5,090 bases of DNA from Opitutaceae bacterium (GTDB taxonomy: Bacteria; Verrucomicrobiota; Verrucomicrobiia; Opitutales; Opitutaceae), in assembly GCA_029979145.1 (NCBI GenBank), contig JAPOIC010000169.1:1-5090 (forward strand), given 5' to 3'. Below the pieces are notes generated by a model. It saw only the letters and a list, made by a program, of their open reading frames with translations. It did not search any database and was not told the DNA's origin. This document shows, in pieces, positions 1 to 5,090 of this stretch. Within the stretch, counting starts at the first letter, position 1. Each line of letters starts with the position of its first letter. The position numbers and the translations under genes were made by a program.

Positions 1-2
1 CT

Positions 3-1298
<1,296 letters not shown>

Positions 1299-1330
1299 GC
1301 GCGGCTGAACGCCGCCATGGTGCGAAAACG

Positions 1331-1359
1331 GGCGGGGCATAAGCCCCGCCTTTCTATTT
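1331..1359. terminator. Shared bidirectional intrinsic terminator between gltA and the convergent membrane-protein gene
   Basis: A perfect 8-bp GC stem (GGCGGGGC at 1331-1338 and GCCCCGCC at 1343-1350) encloses an ATAA loop. It is followed on the plus strand by the T-rich run TTTCTATTT (1351-1359), the standard form of a Rho-independent terminator, 32 bases after the gltA stop. Read on the minus strand, the same stem begins right after the stop codon of the convergent gene (1354-1356) and is followed by CGTTTTCG (plus-strand positions 1323-1330), a shorter U-tract. The hairpin therefore probably ends both transcripts. Its plus-strand T-tract overlaps the last codons of the opposite gene (Lys-Lys-Lys, stop). 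Confidence 0.85.
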
Positions 1360-2103
1360 CTTCTTGGGCTGCTCCTGCACGAGTTCGTCCAGCGTCAGGC
1401 CGGTCGCCTGTTGCAGGCCGCGCACGAACCGCCAGAGTGCGAACATCATCATCGCCATGCTCGGGAGCACGATCACCGGCCAGTTCCAGAGGTGCATCTT
1501 GCCCAGCTCGTTGTTGAACGCCTCCGTGCCCGCGGGGCTCTTAAGCAGGTAGCGCGCGAGCCCGTAGTTCAGCACGGCGCTCACGAAGAACGACAACGCC
1601 AGCAACCGGCTGGCGGCGCGCATCAGCCGGCCGAACTCCGTGCGCGTGCCACGCTCGTCGAGCTGCGCTTCGATCTTGGCGGTATTCAGCAACTGCGGGT
1701 TGTAGAGGATCTCCTGCACCAGCGGGAGCTTGGCGCGCATCGAAAGGAGGACCGCGCAGCCGATGATTGAGGGAATGGCCGCCTCCTTTACCGCGAACCA
1801 GAAGCCGTCGAGGTGCATCAGGCCGAACCCGCCGGAAATGAGGACACTGGCAAAGCCGATGGCGGAGATGAAATTCACCCGCCGCCGGCGCACGAAGTCC
1901 TGCACGCCGTAGGCCACGGGGAAGGCGAGGGCGACGACCAGCCCGAGGTTGGGGCCGAGGGCGCTCTCGCCGCTGAACTTCGTCAGAATCAGGGTCGGCA
2001 ACGCGACGTTGCAGATCAGGTTGATGAGCAGGTTCTCGCGCTTGGGCGCGGGGGCGGGCTGGGCTTCCACGGCGCCCGATGAACACAGCCGGGCTAGAAA
2101 CAC
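1354..2103 (-). CDS. Multi-pass inner-membrane protein, VC0807-like, function unknown
   Basis: This is a 249-residue hydrophobic protein with about six likely membrane segments, near residues 25-41, 51-68, 79-96, 104-121, 164-186 and 205-225. A basic loop (VRRRRVNF, about 71-78) follows segment 2. A charged loop at about 122-163, rich in Lys, Arg and Glu, lies between segments 4 and 5, and the tail is hydrophilic and ends in three lysines. General layout and the N-terminal ENLLINLICNVALPTLILTKFS stretch recall the VC0807 / YciB-like membrane family. That assignment is from memory and tentative, and no catalytic motif is visible. The start is uncertain. The longest frame begins at a GTG (2101-2103), whose nearest purine-rich site (AGGA, 2119-2122) lies 15 bases away, farther than usual. 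A second GTG at residue 12 (2068-2070) would still keep every membrane segment and also lacks a clear ribosome site. The gene stands alone, convergent to gltA and divergent from pdxJ, so neighbours say little about its role. Confidence 0.8.
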   Translation of the reverse strand: MFLARLCSSGAVEAQPAPAPKRENLLINLICNVALPTLILTKFSGESALGPNLGLVVALAFPVAYGVQDFVRRRRVNFISAIGFASVLISGGFGLMHLDGFWFAVKEAAIPSIIGCAVLLSMRAKLPLVQEILYNPQLLNTAKIEAQLDERGTRTEFGRLMRAASRLLALSFFVSAVLNYGLARYLLKSPAGTEAFNNELGKMHLWNWPVIVLPSMAMMMFALWRFVRGLQQATGLTLDELVQEQPKKK

Positions 2104-2161
2104 TCAAGCCCGGGTTTTTCCTGATTTGCGATGCCTGGGAATTCTGTATGGTGGTTCTCCC
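2104..2161. promoter_or_regulatory. Divergent intergenic region expected to hold both promoters
   Basis: These 58 bases separate the two divergent start codons and are richer in A+T than the flanking genes, so the promoters of the membrane-protein gene and the pdxJ operon should lie here or extend into the coding ends. I cannot define a convincing sigma-70 pair. The best plus-strand candidate, TTGCGA (2126-2131) with TATGGT (2147-2152), has a short 15-base spacer and would leave almost no leader before pdxJ. A near-palindrome, AAGCCCGGGTTT (2106-2117), sits just upstream of the minus-strand start and could be an operator or chance. The assignment rests on gene arrangement rather than on motifs. 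Confidence 0.4.
2150..2154 (+). promoter_or_regulatory. Weak ribosome binding site of pdxJ
   Basis: GGTGG ends 7 bases before the ATG at 2162 and is the only purine-rich stretch at a suitable distance. It is an imperfect Shine-Dalgarno match. It supports the 2162 start, as does the homology of the protein, which begins with the conserved LGLNIDH strand immediately after this ATG. Confidence 0.35.
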
Positions 2162-2905
2162 ATGATCCTGCTCGGGCTCAACATCGACCACGGCGCCACC
2201 GTCCGTCAGGCGCGTTACCGCGCGGCGGGCGCCACCCATGGCGGCGCAGTTGAACCGGACCCGGTGGCCCTGGCCTTGGCCGCGGAGCAGGCCGGCGCCG
2301 ACGGCATCACCGCGCACTTGCGCGAGGACCGGCGCCACGTGCAGGACGAGGACATCACCCGCCTGCGCGCGCAAGTTACCACCCGCCTAAACCTGGAGAT
2401 GGCTTGCACGCCGGAAATGACGGCCCTCGCGCTCGCGATCGCACCCGACTCCGTGTGCCTCGTGCCGGAGAGCCGTGAAGAAATCACCACCGAGGGCGGC
2501 CTCGACGTCGTGAAGCATCGCGAACGCGTGCAGGCCTGCGTCGATGCGATGAACGCCGCCGGCATCAAGACCAGTTTGTTCATCGACCCCGACGCGCCGC
2601 AGATCGAACTCGCGGCGAAACTGGGTGCGCCGTGGATCGAGCTCCACACCGGCGCCTACGCCAACGCCTACTTCGGCGCGGGCCGGGCCGCGGAGTTTGA
2701 ACGCCTGCGCCGCGGTTGCGAACTGGGCCACAACCTCGGCCTGACCGTCAACGCCGGCCATGGCATCAACTACGTCAACATCGCCGAGGTGCGCACCCTG
2801 CCGCATCTCCACGAACTCAACATCGGGCACAGCATCATCAGCCGTGCGCTATTTACCGGCATCGCCAAGGCGGTGAGCGAGATGAAGGCCCGCCTTAACC
2901 CATGA
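2162..2905 (+). CDS. pdxJ: Pyridoxine 5'-phosphate synthase
   Basis: PdxJ closes the pyridine ring in the DXP-dependent vitamin B6 pathway, joining 1-deoxy-D-xylulose 5-phosphate and 3-amino-2-oxopropyl phosphate to pyridoxine 5'-phosphate in the cytoplasm. The 247-residue protein is a TIM barrel of normal length (E. coli 243). Motifs in order are LGLNIDH (4-10), AEQAGADGITAHLREDRRH (41-59, catalytic His52), RLNLEMA (75-81, catalytic Glu79), CLVPE and TTEGGLDV (99-115), SLFIDPD (138-144), ELHTGAYA (160-167), NAGHGINY (197-204, catalytic His200) and HELNIGHSIISRA (217-229). All three catalytic residues are kept. Compared with E. coli, about seven extra residues (within 20-31, AAGATHGGAVE) lie between NIDH...R and the PDPV motif. 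The reading frame stays open far upstream of 2162, but that extension runs antisense through the neighbouring gene and has no PdxJ homology. The stop codon overlaps the acpS start by four bases, so the two are coupled, an order also known from E. coli. Confidence 0.97.
   Translation: MILLGLNIDHGATVRQARYRAAGATHGGAVEPDPVALALAAEQAGADGITAHLREDRRHVQDEDITRLRAQVTTRLNLEMACTPEMTALALAIAPDSVCLVPESREEITTEGGLDVVKHRERVQACVDAMNAAGIKTSLFIDPDAPQIELAAKLGAPWIELHTGAYANAYFGAGRAAEFERLRRGCELGHNLGLTVNAGHGINYVNIAEVRTLPHLHELNIGHSIISRALFTGIAKAVSEMKARLNP
2902..2905 (+). promoter_or_regulatory. ATGA stop-start overlap coupling pdxJ and acpS
   Basis: The last base-triplet of pdxJ (TGA, 2903-2905) overlaps the acpS ATG (2902-2904). 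This is the classical arrangement for translational coupling by re-initiation, and it favours 2902 as the acpS start although no strong Shine-Dalgarno sequence precedes it. Confidence 0.7.
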
Positions 2906-3318
2906 GCATCGCCGGCTTCACCCTCCCGCCGGGCGGCGTGCTGCTCGGGCTCGGTTGCGACCTCATCGAGGTCGAGCGCATTCGCGGCGTGTTGGAGCGT
3001 CACGGCGACCGCTTTCTCGAGCGCACCTTCACCGCCGAGGAGCAGGCTTACTGCGGCAGCCTGAAGTTTCCGCATAAGCACTACGCTGCGCGCTGGGCCG
3101 CGAAAGAAGCGGTGTCCAAGGCCTTCACCACCGGCATCGGCTCGCACCTCGACTGGACTTCCGTCTCCGTCTACCACGGCGCACGCTCCGAGCCGCTCGT
3201 GCGGCTCGACGACAAGGCCGCGGCGTTGCTGCGCGAACTGGGCGGCACCGGCGTGATGCTTTCGCTTTCGCACACCGAGACGCACGCGCTGGCCGTGGCC
3301 GCGCTTGTGCGTGCCTGA
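2902..3318 (+). CDS. acpS: Holo-[acyl-carrier-protein] synthase
   Basis: AcpS transfers the 4'-phosphopantetheine arm from CoA to the conserved serine of apo-acyl carrier protein, activating it for fatty acid synthesis. It acts as a cytoplasmic, Mg-dependent trimer. The 138-residue product shows the family motifs: GLGCDLIEVERIR (16-28) with metal-binding Asp20, FLERTFTAEEQAYC (38-51), the hallmark RWAAKEAVSKAFTTGIG (64-80) with metal-binding Glu69 and Lys73, and the C-terminal SLSHTETHALAVAAL (121-135). It is slightly longer than most AcpS proteins (about 120-126) because of some 12 residues before the first strand. A GTG at residue 13 (2938-2940) would give the more usual N-terminus. The ATGA overlap with pdxJ supports the longer form, so the true start is open. 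Gene context (pdxJ upstream, nnr downstream) is typical for primary-metabolism AcpS rather than a Sfp-type enzyme of secondary metabolism. Confidence 0.96.
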   Translation: MSIAGFTLPPGGVLLGLGCDLIEVERIRGVLERHGDRFLERTFTAEEQAYCGSLKFPHKHYAARWAAKEAVSKAFTTGIGSHLDWTSVSVYHGARSEPLVRLDDKAAALLRELGGTGVMLSLSHTETHALAVAALVRA

Positions 3319-3321
3319 GTC

Positions 3322-3834
3322 ATGGACGAACCCGAGCCGAAACCCTCGCAGTTGTCCAAGACGCCGTCGTGGATCATGCTCGGTTTTCTGCTCGGCGCGG
3401 TCTTTGTCTGGCTGCTGCCGCGCCCTGAACCGGTGTTGATCGAGGTGCCGGTGAAAGACGAAACGCCACCACCGTTGGTGGCGGTTGGGCCAAAGCCGGA
3501 CATGAGCGAGCTTGAGGCGGTGTTCGCCGAATGGAGCCAGCATGCCGTCTGGGACAACAACCTGACCGAAGTCGCGTTGTGGGACATTGCAACCGCTCAA
3601 TATGCGCGCTTCTACGAGGTTCTGCGGGTGGGGGAGACGTATTACTTCCGGTCCATTCCCGCGCTGACGCGGCCGGTGCTGACGCATGGCGTCGATACCA
3701 ATGCGCCGTTGCTCTTCACCGAGCCCGATGCCCGCCGGCGTGAGTGGCTTCGCCAGCGCGACGAAGAAACGTGGAAGGCCATTCAGGACTCCATCAAGCG
3801 CAAGCCGCCACCGGGTGCGACGGGAGGGAATTGA
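3322..3834 (+). CDS. Unrecognised single-pass membrane protein in the cofactor operon
   Basis: I do not recognise a family for this 170-residue protein. It has a short Pro/Glu/Lys-rich N-terminus (1-15), one hydrophobic segment (about 17-33, ending LLPRP), a proline-rich linker (34-60), and then a soluble region of about 100 residues. That region contains several Trp and aromatic clusters (WSQHAVWDNN at 71-80, VALWDIATAQYARFYEVLRVGETYYF at 84-109) and a charged, probably helical stretch (about 135-161) before a Pro/Gly-rich tail. There is no lipobox cysteine, and the protein contains no cysteine at all. The hydrophobic segment looks like a membrane anchor rather than a cleaved signal, and orientation is not clear from flanking charges. 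The ATG lies 3 bases after the acpS stop and has no good ribosome site, so translation probably depends on coupling. The gene ends 1 base before nnr. Coding is supported by its fit in the operon, with neighbours almost touching on both sides. Confidence 0.8.
   Translation: MDEPEPKPSQLSKTPSWIMLGFLLGAVFVWLLPRPEPVLIEVPVKDETPPPLVAVGPKPDMSELEAVFAEWSQHAVWDNNLTEVALWDIATAQYARFYEVLRVGETYYFRSIPALTRPVLTHGVDTNAPLLFTEPDARRREWLRQRDEETWKAIQDSIKRKPPPGATGGN
3823..3828 (+). promoter_or_regulatory. Strong ribosome binding site that fixes the nnr start
   Basis: GGAGGG lies inside the last codons of the preceding gene and ends 7 bases before the GTG at 3836. The alternative ATG at 3842 would be 13 bases away. 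The spacing therefore favours the GTG start, two codons upstream of the ATG. Confidence 0.7.
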
Positions 3835-3835
3835 C

Positions 3836-5090
3836 GTGAGTATGTCGTGGGCGCATCCGGTGCTGACCGGGGCCGAGACGAAGGCGCTGGAGCAGCGCCT
3901 GCTGGCTGATGAAGCGGCGGAATGGCGCGCCATGCAGAATGCCGGCCGGGCGGTGGCCGCGGCGGTTGAGAAGGATTTTCGCGAGATTGGCGGCGCGCCG
4001 GCTAATGGGCGGGTGCTCGTGCTGGTCGGCAAAGGCCACAACGGCGGTGACGCTTGCCTCGCGGCCAACGAGTGGCTGCAGACTCATCCGCACGCCGCCG
4101 CCGACGTACTGCTGGTCTACGGCACCGCCGCATCACGGCCCTTGGCGCTGCGCGCCTGGCAGGATTTGCAGCACCGTCATCGTGACCGGGTGAGGCCCGT
4201 GTCCGTGGCGCGTCTGGCGAATGACTACGCGCTGTCACTCGACGGCGTTTTCGGTTTTCAGTTTCGTCCGCCCCTCGATGCCGCGGCGTCCGAGGCGCTG
4301 GCGGCGGCCAATCGACGGCCCGTGCGGTTGCGCGCGGCGATAGACTTGCCGAGTGGCGGCGGCGAGACCGGGGCGTTTCGCGCAGATTTCACCTACGTCA
4401 CCGGTGTCGTGAAGCGGGAAGTGCTGAGTCTGCCCCATGCGGGCAGGCTGCGCTACCTGGACCTTGGCTTCTTTGCCGATGCCGCGCAGGCTTCCGAAGA
4501 CTTTGTAATCGCCGACCAAGTGCTAGCCCCCATGCGCGGGTGGCGGGATCCAAGCACGGAAAAGCGCCGGGAGGGCCACGTTTTCGTGTTGGCTGGATCC
4601 CGCAGCTATCCGGGGGCCGCGCTCATGGCTGTTACGGCCGCCCTGCGGGCAGGAGCGGGCTTGGTCACGGCGTTTGTGCCGCAGTCATTGGTGCCCGCTT
4701 TTTCGGCGCAGGTGCCTGAGGCGATTTGGGTCGGCTGGCCGGAGACGCCTGAGGGCGGCTTGGCTCTGGAGGGACGGCATTTGCTTTTGGAGCGACTTGA
4801 CCGGACCGCAGCGCTTGTAGTTGGTCCGGGACTCGGACGCGAACGCGAGTCACTGGCTCTGGCGGCCGATGTGCTCAAGACCGTGCGCGTGCCGGTGGTG
4901 GTGGATGCCGACGCCCTGCAGCCTGAGGTCATTTCCGGTGCGACGGCCACGCTGGTATTGACGCCGCACGCCGGGGAATTTGCCCGGATTGCCGGGAACC
5001 GCAGCTTGCAGGAATTTGCCGCGAGCGCCGGGGCCACGGTGGTATTGAAAAGTCCGCGCACCCGGGTGTGTGCCGGCGGCGCCGTGTATC
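3836..5090 (+). CDS. nnr: Bifunctional NAD(P)H-hydrate epimerase / ADP-dependent dehydratase, 3' end cut by window
   Basis: Nnr repairs hydrated NAD(P)H: the N-terminal YjeF_N domain interconverts the R and S epimers and the C-terminal ribokinase-like domain dehydrates the S form using ADP. The frame is open from the GTG at 3836 to the window edge (418 codons seen). Full-length homologues are near 500, so roughly the last 80-100 residues, including the expected GSGD motif, are missing. Epimerase signs are QNAGRAVA (38-45), VLVLVGKGHNGGDA (60-73), DGVFG (136-140, conserved Asp136) and AIDLPSG (168-174). Dehydratase signs are VFVLAGS (249-255), AALRAGAGLVTAFVPQ, VVGPGLG (328-334), PVVVDADAL (353-361), TPHAGEF (376-382) and VVLKS (402-406). 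Departures from consensus include GKGHNGGDA for the common NNGGDG, PSGGGETG where PSGLDADTG is usual, and REGHV where HKGdfG usually stands. The gene starts 1 base after the previous stop. It contains more G-ending and TTG-type codons than gltA, which is mild and not evidence of transfer. Confidence 0.93.
   Translation, partial: MSMSWAHPVLTGAETKALEQRLLADEAAEWRAMQNAGRAVAAAVEKDFREIGGAPANGRVLVLVGKGHNGGDACLAANEWLQTHPHAAADVLLVYGTAASRPLALRAWQDLQHRHRDRVRPVSVARLANDYALSLDGVFGFQFRPPLDAAASEALAAANRRPVRLRAAIDLPSGGGETGAFRADFTYVTGVVKREVLSLPHAGRLRYLDLGFFADAAQASEDFVIADQVLAPMRGWRDPSTEKRREGHVFVLAGSRSYPGAALMAVTAALRAGAGLVTAFVPQSLVPAFSAQVPEAIWVGWPETPEGGLALEGRHLLLERLDRTAALVVGPGLGRERESLALAADVLKTVRVPVVVDADALQPEVISGATATLVLTPHAGEFARIAGNRSLQEFAASAGATVVLKSPRTRVCAGGAVY

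Noticed and set aside
1301..1315. Small hairpin GCGGC-TGAAC-GCCGC just after gltA
   Set aside because: The stem is only 5 bp and is not followed by T residues. The stronger hairpin at 1331-1350 explains termination.
2126..2152. TTGCGA / TATGGT as a sigma-70 promoter for pdxJ
   Set aside because: The spacer is only 15 bases, both boxes are imperfect, the -10 box would overlap the ribosome site, and the transcript would have almost no leader. Kept only as a candidate within the intergenic entry.
1949..2161. Upstream in-frame extension of pdxJ
   Set aside because: PdxJ homology begins at the ATG at 2162. The extension lies antisense to the membrane-protein gene and would add 71 residues with no family resemblance.
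1541..2374. 277-codon minus-strand frame overlapping the membrane protein and pdxJ start
   Set aside because: Its product is Arg/Pro/Ala-rich without motifs. It runs in another frame of the membrane-protein gene, which has clear hydrophobic segments, and crosses into pdxJ antisense.
2770..4068. 432-codon open frame on the minus strand across pdxJ, acpS and the unknown gene
   Set aside because: It is antisense to well-supported genes, its translation is low-complexity Arg/Ala/Gly/His-rich with no recognisable domain, and high G+C makes such shadow frames common.
4606..5061. 151-codon minus-strand frame inside nnr
   Set aside because: It is antisense to the dehydratase domain, whose conserved motifs are all on the plus strand, and its translation is Ser/Ala/Arg/Thr-rich with no domain.

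Overview
The window is ordinary, densely packed chromosomal DNA of high G+C content (roughly two thirds by eye) that encodes core metabolism. Five protein genes fill almost all of it. I see no mobile element, CRISPR array, RNA gene or large repeat. The protein flavour and the gene set (GltA of the long bacterial type, a VC0807-like membrane protein, pdxJ-acpS-unknown-nnr) would fit a Gram-negative such as a Verrucomicrobiota/Opitutae-like bacterium. That placement is inference from general resemblance, not from a marker gene.

Layout: (1) 3-1298 (+) is a complete citrate synthase, whose upstream region lies outside the window. (2) 1299-1353 is a short convergent gap holding a strong GC hairpin with T-runs on both sides, apparently a shared bidirectional terminator. 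(3) 1354-2103 (-) is a multi-pass membrane protein of unknown function. (4) 2104-2161 is a 58-base divergent gap that must carry the promoters of the membrane protein and of the following operon. (5) 2162-5090 (+) is a tight run of four genes: pdxJ (pyridoxine 5'-phosphate synthase), acpS (holo-ACP synthase), an unrecognised single-pass membrane protein, and a bifunctional NAD(P)H-hydrate repair enzyme (nnr) that runs off the right edge. Gene junctions are a 4-base overlap, a 3-base gap and a 1-base gap, so the four are very probably co-transcribed and translationally coupled.

Functionally the operon groups cofactor housekeeping: PdxJ makes vitamin B6 phosphate, AcpS activates acyl carrier protein with the CoA-derived phosphopantetheine arm, and Nnr repairs damaged NAD(P)H. 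pdxJ-acpS and acpS-nnr neighbourhoods are both familiar in bacteria. The odd member is the 170-residue membrane-anchored protein between acpS and nnr.

I did not find a convincing undescribed system. The points most worth a second look are the unknown membrane protein in the cofactor operon, several departures from consensus in the Nnr motifs, a small insertion near the PdxJ N-terminus, and the shared terminator.
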